In this document: positions 8,786-17,162 of the stretch, in pieces
How positions within the stretch are numbered: position 1 is the stretch's first letter
Layout: each line of letters begins with the position of its first letter
Assembly (NCBI RefSeq): GCF_002585305.1
Contig: NZ_NUNF01000006.1
Location: 1-64,000, forward strand
Source: Bacillus sp. AFS037270
Lineage (GTDB): Bacteria; Bacillota; Bacilli; Bacillales_B; DSM-18226
Reading direction: 5' to 3'
Length of the DNA: 64,000 bases
Made by a program: the position numbers and the translations under genes
The notes under the pieces: model-generated
Databases searched by the model: none
Told to the model about the DNA's origin: nothing
The model's input: the letters and a program-made list of their open reading frames with translations, nothing else

Positions 8786-9796
8786 TTATCCCTCAACATT
8801 TCTCCTGTCAACAAACTGAAAGTCGGCGCCTGATAGGCTTTTCATAGGATCCTGTCTGACAATTTTCCTTTTCAGAGTCCTTTTCAAAACCTCCCGCCCA
8901 TTTAAATTTTCCTCTAATTCTTTTTTAATCATATTTACCACAAAAATTACCACAAAATAGGCAATAATCGGTGTTAGTATGGTCCAAGGTGCCCGGATGA
9001 ACTCATTAAAATTCTGACCAATTAAACCTGCCCACTCATTGGATAAAGTAGCCGGCTTTGGCGGTTCATCATACCCCATAATTCCAGCCCGATTGCGGCC
9101 GCCAAGGAACATTCCAAAAAGGCCGAGCTGCATGGTAATGTGCAGTGTGCTAATAATCTGCTGAACCGTAAAAAGAATCCCATATGAGCGGATATGCGGC
9201 CACAATTGCCGTCTGATGATATGCAGTTTACCTGCCCCCATTAAATAGGAGCTTTGAACATAAGTAGTTTTTAATAAATCATCCGTTACATCTGCAGCAA
9301 ACATCGTCACGGAAGGAATACCAATAAAAACTAAAATAATAATCTGATAGGTAACAATCGAAGAAATGGCAACATCATTAAAATCTCCGACAATTGGCAT
9401 CATCAAAATAAAGCCAAGAAGGATCGAAGGTATGTAGCGAAAAATAATAAAAAGATCTTGTACATAGCTTTTTAAAAAAGGAACCCATAGCGAGATAAAA
9501 AGCCCCAGAAATCCACCGAACAAAACCCTAATGAAGGCAACACCAAATGCTGTGATAAGAGTAAATTTTGCACCATATAATAACAGCCAGTTCAAATCTT
9601 CCCCATTTCGGTCTGTTCCCAGCAAATGTTTTTCAGACGGAGGAAACGGTGCTCTGCCAATAACCTCTCCTTGTTCATTTGTAATGATCACCATGTGATT
9701 AAAATCCTTTGGACCATAATAAGGATACAAAAAACTCAAAATTAAAAGGACTGTCAGGAAGATGGAACCAAGAATGGTTTTCTGATATTTTTTCAT
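8786..9796 (-). CDS. ABC transporter permease, OppC/DppC type
   Basis: Inner-membrane permease of the peptide/nickel (Opp/Dpp) ABC family, 336 residues with about six membrane segments. The periplasm-facing segment before the transport domain contains HLLGTDRNGED, the hallmark LGTDxxGRD of OppC-like subunits. The ATG overlaps the stop of the upstream OppB-like gene by four bases (9793-9796), so the two are coupled. No solute-binding protein or ATPase gene flanks the pair, so the rest of the transporter must be encoded elsewhere. Substrate unknown. Confidence 0.85.
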   Translation of the reverse strand: MKKYQKTILGSIFLTVLLILSFLYPYYGPKDFNHMVIITNEQGEVIGRAPFPPSEKHLLGTDRNGEDLNWLLLYGAKFTLITAFGVAFIRVLFGGFLGLFISLWVPFLKSYVQDLFIIFRYIPSILLGFILMMPIVGDFNDVAISSIVTYQIIILVFIGIPSVTMFAADVTDDLLKTTYVQSSYLMGAGKLHIIRRQLWPHIRSYGILFTVQQIISTLHITMQLGLFGMFLGGRNRAGIMGYDEPPKPATLSNEWAGLIGQNFNEFIRAPWTILTPIIAYFVVIFVVNMIKKELEENLNGREVLKRTLKRKIVRQDPMKSLSGADFQFVDRRNVEG

Positions 9797-10668
9797 ATAC
9801 TTGCTTCCTCCTTCCCTTTAACTGTTCTTGATAATAACCATCCAATCGACTCAATCGTCAGTAATGGTATGGTTAGCATTAACAAAAAGATCACAAGGGT
9901 AGTTATATTTCCACCGAAGGAAATTATATTTAATAACTGTTGATTAAACCCATTGATGTTAAAAATAGATTCTACTAAATAAATATTTGATAATAATACC
10001 CAGACAATTGTCCTTAACTGGAAGATAGCGAGCGGGAAAATATGACGAAAGATATGTACAATCAGCACTCTGACCTGCCCAATTCCTTTTGCTCTGGCAT
10101 ATTCCACATAGGGCTGACCTTCTTCATCTGAAATAACTTTTAATAGGAACTGTAACATTAAGAAAAACGGTAAAAAAGAAACTGTCATGATAGGCACAAA
10201 ATAGGGTTTTTTGCCAAATACTCCGTAAAGTTGTAAAAACTTTAAACCTGTTGTCTTATAAAGGGTCACAACCAAAAACATAAATAAGAAAATAATAAGC
10301 AAATCAGGGACGCCTTCGAAAAAATTAATGATTGTTTTTAATAGGTTTCTTAATTTTGGAGGAGAAACAATCACAACAACGGCAATACCTACGGATAGTA
10401 TAGTTACCAAGAGTAGACTTAGTAATAAAATCGCCATAGTATACCGATAACTTTCAGCTAAATCCACCGTTTGCAGAAACTCCCAATATTCTGGATTATT
10501 TACGGTTATAAGCGACTGAAAATCGGAACTTACATAACTCCAAAAAGTATGTACATTTAACTGCACTCTATCTTTCCCTATTCCTAGTAAGGAGGGTAAA
10601 TTAAAGACAAAAAGGAAGCTTACTAGAATTAACACAATCCTGATTAAAAAACGTAGTAATACCTTCAT
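9793..10668 (-). CDS. ABC transporter permease, OppB/DppB type
   Basis: First gene of an orphan permease pair, about 291 residues with an N-terminal signal anchor and five further hydrophobic segments. The cytoplasmic loop VEYARAKGIGQVRVLIVHIFRH is the EAA-type loop that contacts the ATPase (cut here as YARAKGIGQVRV). I start at 10668, since GGGGGAAG lies just upstream of that ATG. The frame itself opens four codons earlier. Divergence from standard OppB is clear: it is short and lacks the usual N-terminal length. The partner gene overlaps by ATGA. Confidence 0.8.
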   Translation of the reverse strand: MKVLLRFLIRIVLILVSFLFVFNLPSLLGIGKDRVQLNVHTFWSYVSSDFQSLITVNNPEYWEFLQTVDLAESYRYTMAILLLSLLLVTILSVGIAVVVIVSPPKLRNLLKTIINFFEGVPDLLIIFLFMFLVVTLYKTTGLKFLQLYGVFGKKPYFVPIMTVSFLPFFLMLQFLLKVISDEEGQPYVEYARAKGIGQVRVLIVHIFRHIFPLAIFQLRTIVWVLLSNIYLVESIFNINGFNQQLLNIISFGGNITTLVIFLLMLTIPLLTIESIGWLLSRTVKGKEEASI

Positions 10669-10725
10669 TTCTTCCCCCATTTCTATATTATTTCTTTAAT
10701 TACTATTTGATAAATCTCATGCTTC

Positions 10726-10755
10726 ATTGTAACCTACTTTTCCCAATATTTTCAA
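10726..10755 (-). promoter_or_regulatory. Promoter of the permease pair
   Basis: Minus strand -35 TTGAAA (10755-10750), 18-base spacer, -10 TACAAT (10731-10726). Confidence 0.55.
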
Positions 10756-10757
10756 TT

Positions 10758-10786
10758 TAAAAAAGCATGCACATTACATGCATGCC
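10758..10786 (-). terminator. Terminator of the PadR-HAAS-DUF4173 operon
   Basis: On the minus strand GCATGCA, a short loop, TGCATGC, then TTTTTT, seven bases past the DUF4173 stop. Confidence 0.75.
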
Positions 10787-10792
10787 ATGAGA

Positions 10793-12253
10793 CTATTTAA
10801 ATTGAAGATTGTTTAATTTTTGGGAAGCTCGTTCTCTTTTTAGATTATACGATTGCCAAGTATGACTTTCCGCTCGTACTTCCTTTTGTTTGTCCCGTAA
10901 AATCGTTTTTAAATGAGGAATGTTTTCGCCTCGTTCATATAACTCAATTAATCCTAACACCCCAGTTGCTGATAAACTACCAAGGTAATTAGCATCAATT
11001 TTACCAGTTTCCTCATATCGAGTAATATTTTCTTTCACCACAATACGATCCAAATCAATTACGTTTATTGTCGTGTAGTAAATTAATGCGGTGATAAAAT
11101 AAAAATGAAACAGTGACAGTTTTTCCACCCAGATCTTGACTAATGTATAGGTAAAAATCACAACGAGAAATATCATAAACGAATGGGATAAAACTCTTGT
11201 AAAGGTAAAGCCATATGCTTCCTCATACATACTTAAACGTATAAAAGCCGATGTGAGCAGAACCCCGCTCGATAGTACAAGGATTGTAAGTAAGACCTGC
11301 CTCAACCTCTTGACACCATTCTTTCCGCTTTCTCCTAATGAAAGAACAACAATTGTAATCGATAAATTAATTAACGTTACAAACAGCAGTTCAAAAAAAC
11401 CTTTTCTGGCATACTCTGCGTAAGTATAATCCCCTTGCAGGCTGCCACTGAAGAAATACCTAAATTGAACAATTGTAAATAGGATATAGACCAGATTAAT
11501 CAAGACCAGAACAGTCACCGAAATAACCGTATCAAGCTTTACCGATGCCTGCCAATCCTGTAGCTTTATGACTTTCATTTGTTTTATATATAGTACTTGC
11601 ATCAGACCAAAGAATGCAGCCATACAGATAAAAACTACAATTATTCTCATAACCCCTTCGGCATCAACGATTCGAAACAGATCAGGAATCCCGCCTACCA
11701 TCAACGCAAACTGGCGATCAGCGGTCGTCAACAGCCGCAAAACCACTGCCAGCACCGGTAATGAAATGACCACACCAATCAATATCTTTTTCCAAACTAT
11801 TAACTTATTATCATCGGCACCCCTTTTTGCTAATTTACCAAGTGATGCGGTAAAAGCTATATTATATTTTATAGCGTTAAGAAGCCTTGAAAAAATATAG
11901 GGAATAAACGCGAACTGGTTCCAGCGGAAATTCTTCGGGCTAGTTACTGCTACGAGATGAAATATAACTAGGGCCGGAATTCCAATGATATTTAAGATAT
12001 AAAAAAGGATATTTTCATTCAATACATAACCTGCCGATAATAACCAAATACAAATCACAACAAGATAGCCAAAGCGTTGATGTGCAAAAGAAATAGTCCG
12101 GCAGCGCCAAAAAAATACTGCATAAAAAGCCATAATGAACACTAGATAAGAAATTCCGATTAATCCTCTAAAAAAGGATTCCTCTGCTAAAATCCCGAGC
12201 AACAAGCATAAACCTAGAAAGAGCCAATCTTTTTTGTTAACATTAATTTCCAT
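10793..12253 (-). CDS. DUF4173 multi-spanning membrane protein
   Basis: A 486-residue integral membrane protein with about ten or more hydrophobic helices and a charged C-terminal tail. The segment RLLTTADRQFALMVGGIPD in the middle and the overall layout match the DUF4173 (YdaH/DUF4153-like) family, whose function is unknown. It is the last gene of an operon with a PadR regulator and a HAAS-domain protein, so it is probably under PadR control. TAAGGAGAGG precedes the ATG. Family assignment is from recognition, not alignment. Confidence 0.75.
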   Translation of the reverse strand: MEINVNKKDWLFLGLCLLLGILAEESFFRGLIGISYLVFIMAFYAVFFWRCRTISFAHQRFGYLVVICIWLLSAGYVLNENILFYILNIIGIPALVIFHLVAVTSPKNFRWNQFAFIPYIFSRLLNAIKYNIAFTASLGKLAKRGADDNKLIVWKKILIGVVISLPVLAVVLRLLTTADRQFALMVGGIPDLFRIVDAEGVMRIIVVFICMAAFFGLMQVLYIKQMKVIKLQDWQASVKLDTVISVTVLVLINLVYILFTIVQFRYFFSGSLQGDYTYAEYARKGFFELLFVTLINLSITIVVLSLGESGKNGVKRLRQVLLTILVLSSGVLLTSAFIRLSMYEEAYGFTFTRVLSHSFMIFLVVIFTYTLVKIWVEKLSLFHFYFITALIYYTTINVIDLDRIVVKENITRYEETGKIDANYLGSLSATGVLGLIELYERGENIPHLKTILRDKQKEVRAESHTWQSYNLKRERASQKLNNLQFK

Positions 12254-12325
12254 CGTATATCCCTCTCCTTAATATAGAATATCTATATATATAGATTTAC
12301 TAGGTATATAAGCAAAAAAAACTGC

Positions 12326-12964
12326 TTATATCGAAGCTTTCCTGCCCCAGCGATATCCTAGCCAGCTCACCGGATAAAGAATAATTGTAAAAATGATACA
12401 AGCAATAATAAAGGTTTTGGTCAGCAACGGGGCAAACCATGCATGCGGAATAATTTCAAATACAGTTAAAATCATCAGTAATAAATTAGGAATCAATGAT
12501 AATAAAAAAGTTTTTCTTAAAAGTGTCCTTCCGCCATGACCAAAACCCTTGCCAATTTCATACCCAAGTAATGCCCAGAAAAATAAGTATAAAAAGGCAA
12601 TTAAGGTTGGAAGCGATGTTAAATGACCCCAAAGGGCCGATAACCAGCTCCAGTCATAAAGATTATGTGCGAGTGTTAAGATACTTCCACTGCCAAAAAA
12701 GACGATGTTCAGCAAAATAAACAGCCACTTCATATTACTTGGAGTAACGGACAACTCTTCCTTCCACATGGCTGCAATTTCCGCAGGGCTTCCAAGTCTT
12801 GAAACAATTCGTTCCAACACTTCATCTTCCGTTGAACAATCTGAAGATTCCAGTAGGATTTCATCAATATGGGATTCATATTCTAGGAGAATATTCTCCT
12901 TATCTTGATGGCTGCCAAGTCCATTATTTAATTGTTTTAGAAAATCACTCTTCGGCCGTTCCAT
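12326..12964 (-). CDS. HAAS-domain (DUF1700-like) membrane protein
   Basis: A 212-residue protein. The N-terminal 75 residues form a helical HAAS domain ([29 protein letters not shown]), and four hydrophobic helices follow. HAAS proteins are typically encoded next to PadR regulators, as here, and appear to connect PadR-type regulation with membrane functions. The gene starts 20 bases inside the end of padR, so expression is coupled. AGGGAGAT precedes the ATG. A stem-loop with arms ATATAAGCA and TGCTTATAT overlaps its stop codon (12306-12331). Confidence 0.8.
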   Translation of the reverse strand: MERPKSDFLKQLNNGLGSHQDKENILLEYESHIDEILLESSDCSTEDEVLERIVSRLGSPAEIAAMWKEELSVTPSNMKWLFILLNIVFFGSGSILTLAHNLYDWSWLSALWGHLTSLPTLIAFLYLFFWALLGYEIGKGFGHGGRTLLRKTFLLSLIPNLLLMILTVFEIIPHAWFAPLLTKTFIIACIIFTIILYPVSWLGYRWGRKASI

Positions 12965-13292
12965 GCTTCGATCTCCCTATTACCTTGTTCATCACTTGAA
13001 CAAAATCCTGCCATTCACGCGTTTTTTCTCCCAACAATTCTTTGCCGGCATCAGTGATCCGATAGTATTTGCGTGCTGGTCCCTTTTCCTGCTCAACCCA
13101 GTAGCATTCGATGTATTCCTGCTTTTCGAGCTTATGCAGGGCAGGATATAGGGTTCCTTCTTTTACACTTAAACCATTGTCACTGCGCTGCTCTAACTCT
13201 TTTACTAATTCATAGCCATACATATCACGCTCATTTAATAATTCTAGAAGAATTAACGAAGTGCTTCCTTTTACCAATTCACGATTAAACAT
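12945..13292 (-). CDS. PadR-family transcriptional regulator
   Basis: A 115-residue winged-helix repressor. The pattern [19 protein letters not shown] (helix-turn start), [17 protein letters not shown] (recognition helix) and [13 protein letters not shown] is diagnostic for PadR. It heads the three-gene operon padR-HAAS-DUF4173 and probably represses it, since a perfect ACCTA/TAGGT inverted repeat lies between the promoter start site and the gene. The inducing signal is unknown. In related systems envelope-active compounds act as inducers. Confidence 0.9.
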   Translation of the reverse strand: MFNRELVKGSTSLILLELLNERDMYGYELVKELEQRSDNGLSVKEGTLYPALHKLEKQEYIECYWVEQEKGPARKYYRITDAGKELLGEKTREWQDFVQVMNKVIGRSKHGTAEE

Positions 13293-13302
13293 TTTCTCAC
13301 CT

Positions 13303-13356
13303 ACCTAGAATTTTTAGGTACATAGAAATTCTACAGTTAATTTGATTCGTTGTAAA
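13303..13356 (-). promoter_or_regulatory. Promoter and probable operator of the padR operon
   Basis: Minus strand -35 TTTACA (13356-13351), 17-base spacer, -10 TAGAAT (13333-13328). Immediately downstream, at 13303-13319, lies the palindrome ACCTA-N7-TAGGT, well placed to block transcription. Autoregulation by PadR is an inference from position. The stretch 13357-13456 shows nothing else. Confidence 0.6.
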
Positions 13357-13456
13357 GATTGTTTCTCAATTTTTTAAATAAAATAATCTGTTAAACTTGA
13401 TGTTGATTTCCACTCCAATCAACCTGACTAAAAACAACAATTACCTTTAACACAAC

Positions 13457-13487
13457 AAAAAATAAAAGTGACGAAATAATCGTCACC
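13457..13487 (-). terminator. Terminator after the 57-residue gene
   Basis: Minus strand GTGACGA, loop TTAT, TTCGTCAC, then TTTTATTTTTT. Confidence 0.75.
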
Positions 13488-13497
13488 TGTCAAATCA

Positions 13498-13671
13498 TTA
13501 TTTCATTTTTAAGTTCTTTTTCTGTCTTTGGATGATTTGATCCCGCTCGCCGCCATCGGACAATTCCTCAGAAAATTCATGATCTGGTACTTTCCCTACA
13601 AATTCACCTGTTTTTAACGTATTCGCCGCTAAATTATTATTTGGGGCAGCCTGTTCATTCCAATCTTTCAT
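13498..13671 (-). CDS. Small hydrophilic protein, 57 residues
   Basis: Short gene beginning MKDWNEQAAPNNNLAANTLK and ending RQKKNLKMK. A GGAGGTGATAT site stands before the ATG and a terminator follows the stop. It is polar with no membrane segment. The segment VPDHEFSEELSDGGERDQI recalls the small YfhD-type and spore-associated proteins of Bacillus (DEFSxEL-like core), but I cannot assign it. It stands alone between padR and rocE. Good translation signals and terminator argue that it is real. Confidence 0.65.
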   Translation of the reverse strand: MKDWNEQAAPNNNLAANTLKTGEFVGKVPDHEFSEELSDGGERDQIIQRQKKNLKMK

Positions 13672-13721
13672 ATTATATCACCTCCATTTTAGTATCCATT
13701 GTTTTACATACTCTTATCCAA

Positions 13722-13756
13722 AAAACAATAAACGCTTGGACGAATCCAAGCGTTTT
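13722..13756 (-). terminator. Terminator of rocE
   Basis: Perfect arms AAACGCTTGGA and TCCAAGCGTTT around a TTCG tetraloop on the minus strand, followed by ATTGTTTTTTG. Confidence 0.8.
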
Positions 13757-13764
13757 TGGTTGGT

Positions 13765-15207
13765 TTAAATAATCATTTTTTTATTTTCATTTAAATTTAA
13801 TTCTTGTTCAGCTAAGCCATCCATTTCACGATTTTTCTTGATTCTAAAATGGTAGATTAAATAACAAATCACGACAAAAGGAACTCCTAAATAAAGCGCC
13901 AGACGCTGCTCAGAATCAAATGCTAAACTTGCCAGCACAAGACAGTTTAAGGTTAAGCCAATAATCGGCAAAATAGGAAAAAGTGGTGTCTTAAATTTTA
14001 AATCCTCCACTTTACCGCCTTCACGAATAAATTTCCTGCGGAAAGCTATTTGTGAAGCAGTAATGGAAATCCAGCCAACCTGCGCACCAAGTCCGGCAAC
14101 CGATAGCAGCCAAACAAAAACTGTTTCCTCTGCAAAAAAGCCAGATAATAAAGATAATAGTGCAATCCCAATGGTTAAGACAAGCGCGTTAAACGGAACT
14201 CCTTGCTTGTTGACTTGTGCCAGCCTAGGACTTGCCATCTTCTCTTTTGACATTGCATATAACATCCGAGTAGCAGCGTATAAACCAGAGTTAGCTACAG
14301 ATAGTAACGCAGTTAAGATAACAAAGTTCATGATATCTGCTGCATACGGAATTCCGATGCTGTCAAACACGACAACAAAAGGACTTTCGATAACCCCTGC
14401 TTGTTTCATTGGGATTAAGCTTGCTAAAACAAATATGGCTAAAACGAAGAAGAACAACGTACGCCAGACGGTTTGTTTTATCGATTTTGGAATGGTTTTC
14501 TCAGGTTCTTCGCTCTCCCCTGCTGCAATCCCAATTAGTTCAGTACCTTGAAACGAAAAGTTTACGGTAATCATAGTAATCAAGAGAGCTGTAAATCCAT
14601 GTGGCAGCAGACCATGAGCTGTAAAATTTGTTAAGAATGGAGCTGGCTGCCCGCCTTTCAAACTGATTACACCAAACATAGCCGCGCCGCCAAGGACAAT
14701 GAATGCTAAGATAGCAAAAATTTTAATACTTGAAAACCAGAATTCTGTTTCACCAAATGCACGGGCAGATAGTGCATTAAGAGAGAATAGAACAATAGCA
14801 AATATCGCGCACCATATCCAAACAGGTGAATCCGGGAACCATCTTTGCATGAGCTGACCGGCAGAAAGTAATTCCAATGCAACGGTAACGGACCATCCTA
14901 ACCAATACAGCCAGCCCAGTGCAAAACCTGTACCTGGGCCTATAAATTTTGTGGTATAGGTTTGAAAAGATCCCGAAACCGGCATTGCGACCGATAATTC
15001 CCCTAAGCAAAGCATGGTTAAAAACATGATAAAGCCGCCGACAATATAGGAAAGAATTGCACCCGTTGGACCAGCCTGGCTTATCGTATAACCAGAACCC
15101 AAGAATAGTCCTGATCCAATAACCCCTCCTAAAGAAATCATGAACAAATGCCTAGACTTCATTGTTCTTTTTAATTCATGTGATGTCTTGTTTTCTTGTA
15201 AATTCAT
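13765..15207 (-). CDS. rocE: Arginine/ornithine permease RocE
   Basis: Amino acid permease of the APC superfamily, 480 residues with twelve predicted membrane helices. The N-terminal run [20 protein letters not shown] and the motifs [18 protein letters not shown] and [15 protein letters not shown] are nearly those of B. subtilis RocE as I remember it. It imports arginine or ornithine for the catabolic enzymes encoded just upstream. It is transcribed alone from a sigma-54 promoter at 15384-15399 that should need RocR. In B. subtilis rocE lies in rocDEF; here it is split off. Confidence 0.9.
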   Translation of the reverse strand: MNLQENKTSHELKRTMKSRHLFMISLGGVIGSGLFLGSGYTISQAGPTGAILSYIVGGFIMFLTMLCLGELSVAMPVSGSFQTYTTKFIGPGTGFALGWLYWLGWSVTVALELLSAGQLMQRWFPDSPVWIWCAIFAIVLFSLNALSARAFGETEFWFSSIKIFAILAFIVLGGAAMFGVISLKGGQPAPFLTNFTAHGLLPHGFTALLITMITVNFSFQGTELIGIAAGESEEPEKTIPKSIKQTVWRTLFFFVLAIFVLASLIPMKQAGVIESPFVVVFDSIGIPYAADIMNFVILTALLSVANSGLYAATRMLYAMSKEKMASPRLAQVNKQGVPFNALVLTIGIALLSLLSGFFAEETVFVWLLSVAGLGAQVGWISITASQIAFRRKFIREGGKVEDLKFKTPLFPILPIIGLTLNCLVLASLAFDSEQRLALYLGVPFVVICYLIYHFRIKKNREMDGLAEQELNLNENKKMII

Positions 15208-15383
15208 TAAGTTTCCCCCTTTTTGCTAATAAGAATGCGCTTACAATATTTTTCCATCCCATTTCCCTTTTGGAAAGGAAACATTCAACAGGAAAATCCC
15301 CCGTTGATAAAAAGATCTCTGCCGCTTTTATTATTACCAGCGGCTAAATCTTTTTAATTTTTTCACTATTCCAATCATTATAT

Positions 15384-15399
15384 TGCAAGTTTTGTGCCA
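15384..15399 (-). promoter_or_regulatory. Sigma-54 (-24/-12) promoter of rocE
   Basis: On the minus strand TGGCAC (15399-15394), five bases, TTGCA (15388-15384), an exact match to the -24/-12 consensus with GG and GC at the right spacing. SigL with the activator RocR is expected to use it. Confidence 0.9.
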
Positions 15400-15438
15400 A
15401 AACTGAAAACGCTTATATGTGAACACTTTTTGAACTGT

Positions 15439-15493
15439 GTGCCAATTTTTTTGGCATTATTTAAAAATAATTTTGCGTTCTTATATGCAAAAA
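15439..15493 (-). promoter_or_regulatory. Candidate RocR upstream activating region for rocE
   Basis: Some 40-95 bases upstream of the -24 box lie TGCCAA-N5-TTGGCA (15440-15456) and the half sites ATTTTGCG (15470-15478) and ATGCAAAAAT. These recall the ATTTTGC/GCAAAAT arms seen near rocA, though here the arms are less symmetrical. Confidence 0.45.
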
Positions 15494-15522
15494 TCCCCTT
15501 TCCATCTAATGGAAAGGGGATT
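15488..15522 (-). terminator. Terminator of the rocA-rocD-rocG operon
   Basis: Fourteen-base perfect stem, arms AATCCCCTTTCCAT and ATGGAAAGGGGATT with a 3-base loop, then TTT on the minus strand. It lies just past the last gene and overlaps the rocE upstream region. Confidence 0.85.
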
Positions 15523-15528
15523 ACCTGC

Positions 15529-15792
15529 TCATTCACTGCCAGTTATAATCCAATCGTCTTTTATGACTGCCAGGGCAGTTTCAGTGTCGATCTTTTGTCC
15601 GTCCTTCACATTCAATGAAGTGACATGTCCGCTAATGCCAATCGAAATCTCTTCAATCTTACCGTTATTGGCTTTAATTAAAAACAATCTCTCCCATTCA
15701 TATACATGATTGTCTTTTTTGGTTAGAACTTTTTCAACGGTACCAGAACATGGACTGTAAACAGTTTCTTCAATCCTTGGCAAGTTGTTCAC
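15529..15792 (-). CDS. Biotinyl/lipoyl-like domain protein without the lysine
   Basis: An 87-residue protein with the two-fold beta pattern of a biotinyl/lipoyl domain: an N-terminal half VYSPCSGTVEKVL and a C-terminal half GISGHVTSLNVKDGQKI. At the hairpin turn where biotin carriers have EAMKM or lipoyl domains have DKA, the sequence reads IKANNGKIEE, so I see no aligned modifiable lysine. It is the last gene of the rocA-rocD-rocG operon, 43 bases after rocG. It may be a non-covalent accessory or scaffold for glutamate dehydrogenase or another roc enzyme, but no function is established. Confidence 0.7.
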   Translation of the reverse strand: MNNLPRIEETVYSPCSGTVEKVLTKKDNHVYEWERLFLIKANNGKIEEISIGISGHVTSLNVKDGQKIDTETALAVIKDDWIITGSE

Positions 15793-15835
15793 TCCTCATT
15801 TTATGATTTCGTATCAGCATGACGAAATGATTATT

Positions 15836-17128
15836 CTAAACCCAGCCTCGGAAGCTGGAGGCTTCAGCTACTTTTCTGATCCCTACCATATATGCTGCTA
15901 AACGCATATCTACTTGATGTGACTTAGCAGTTTCATAAATAGTTTCAAAGGATTTCTTCATCACCTTTGCAAGCTTTTCTTCTACTTCTTCTTCAGACCA
16001 GTAATAGCCCTGATTATTTTGAACCCATTCAAAATATGAAACTGTTACTCCGCCAGCACTTGCCAAAATATCCGGAACAAGCAAGACACCACGTTCCGTT
16101 AAGATCGTTGTAGCCTCAAGCGTAGTTGGCCCATTGGCAGCTTCCACCACAATCGAAGCCTTAATATTGGCAGCATTTTGCGCTGTAATCTGGTTGGAAA
16201 TAGCCGCAGGTACTAGAATGTCACAATCTATTTCCAAAAGTTCTTGATTGGTGATGGTTTCGGTAAATAATTGCGAGAATGTCCCAAAGCTGTCTCTTCT
16301 ATCAAGCAAGTAATCAATGTCAAGACCATTTGGATCGTAAATACCGCCATATACGTCAGAAACAGCTATCACCTTTGCACCTGCATCATGCATAAATTTA
16401 GCTAGATAACTACCAGCATTCCCAAAGCCTTGAATGACCACACGGGCACCTTTTAATTCCTTACCCTTTTTCTTTAAAGCTTCTTCAATACAGATTGTTA
16501 CGCCAGCTGCTGTGGCTGTTTCACGGCCTTTTGAACCTCCAAGGACTAAGGGTTTTCCGGTAATAAAACCTGGTGAGTCAAACTCGCGTAAACGACTGTA
16601 TTCATCCATCATCCACGCCATGATTTGCGAATTAGTATAGACGTCCGGTGCAGGAATATCTTTCGAAGGCCCAACAATTTGGCTGACCGCCCGTACATAG
16701 CCACGGCTGAGTCTTTCTAGTTCTCTAAAAGACATTTGCCTTGGATCACAAATAATTCCACCTTTACCACCGCCATATGGAAGATCGGTAATACCACACT
16801 TTAGACTCATCCAAATCGATAATGCCTTAACCTCTTCTTCATCCACCTCTGGATGAAAGCGGACGCCGCCCTTTGTTGGCCCTACAGCATCATTATGCTG
16901 TGAACGGTAGCCTGTAAAAACTTTAACCGTACCATCATCCATTCTGACAGGAATTCGAACCGTCAATAAACGAAGCGGATCCTTTAAGAGCTCATACATT
17001 TCGTTTGTATACCCTAACTTATTTAATGCTTTTCGGATCACTGTTTGTGTGGAATAAAATAAATTTAACGACTCTTGTTCCTTCTGTTGTTCCTTTGACA
17101 TTTCATCAACCAATTGATTCGCAGGCAT
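15836..17128 (-). CDS. rocG: NAD-specific glutamate dehydrogenase RocG
   Basis: Catabolic glutamate dehydrogenase, 430 residues, converting glutamate to 2-oxoglutarate and ammonium and so finishing arginine/ornithine/proline breakdown. Substrate and catalytic motifs are GGVRFHP, KCGITDLPYGGGKGG with the catalytic lysine region, and PAPDVYTN. The Rossmann motif GFGNAGS lies near residue 235. It sits third in the operon after rocD (34 bases), which favours RocG over the GudB paralogue. In B. subtilis rocG is monocistronic with a downstream enhancer, so operon membership is different here. Confidence 0.92.
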   Translation of the reverse strand: MPANQLVDEMSKEQQKEQESLNLFYSTQTVIRKALNKLGYTNEMYELLKDPLRLLTVRIPVRMDDGTVKVFTGYRSQHNDAVGPTKGGVRFHPEVDEEEVKALSIWMSLKCGITDLPYGGGKGGIICDPRQMSFRELERLSRGYVRAVSQIVGPSKDIPAPDVYTNSQIMAWMMDEYSRLREFDSPGFITGKPLVLGGSKGRETATAAGVTICIEEALKKKGKELKGARVVIQGFGNAGSYLAKFMHDAGAKVIAVSDVYGGIYDPNGLDIDYLLDRRDSFGTFSQLFTETITNQELLEIDCDILVPAAISNQITAQNAANIKASIVVEAANGPTTLEATTILTERGVLLVPDILASAGGVTVSYFEWVQNNQGYYWSEEEVEEKLAKVMKKSFETIYETAKSHQVDMRLAAYMVGIRKVAEASSFRGWV

Positions 17129-17162
17129 CTACGCCACCCCTTATTATGCTAGAGTTATATTT

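Noticed and set aside
12306..12331. Hairpin at the end of the HAAS gene as a terminator
   Set aside because: The T run is in the loop, not after the stem, and the operon continues into DUF4173.
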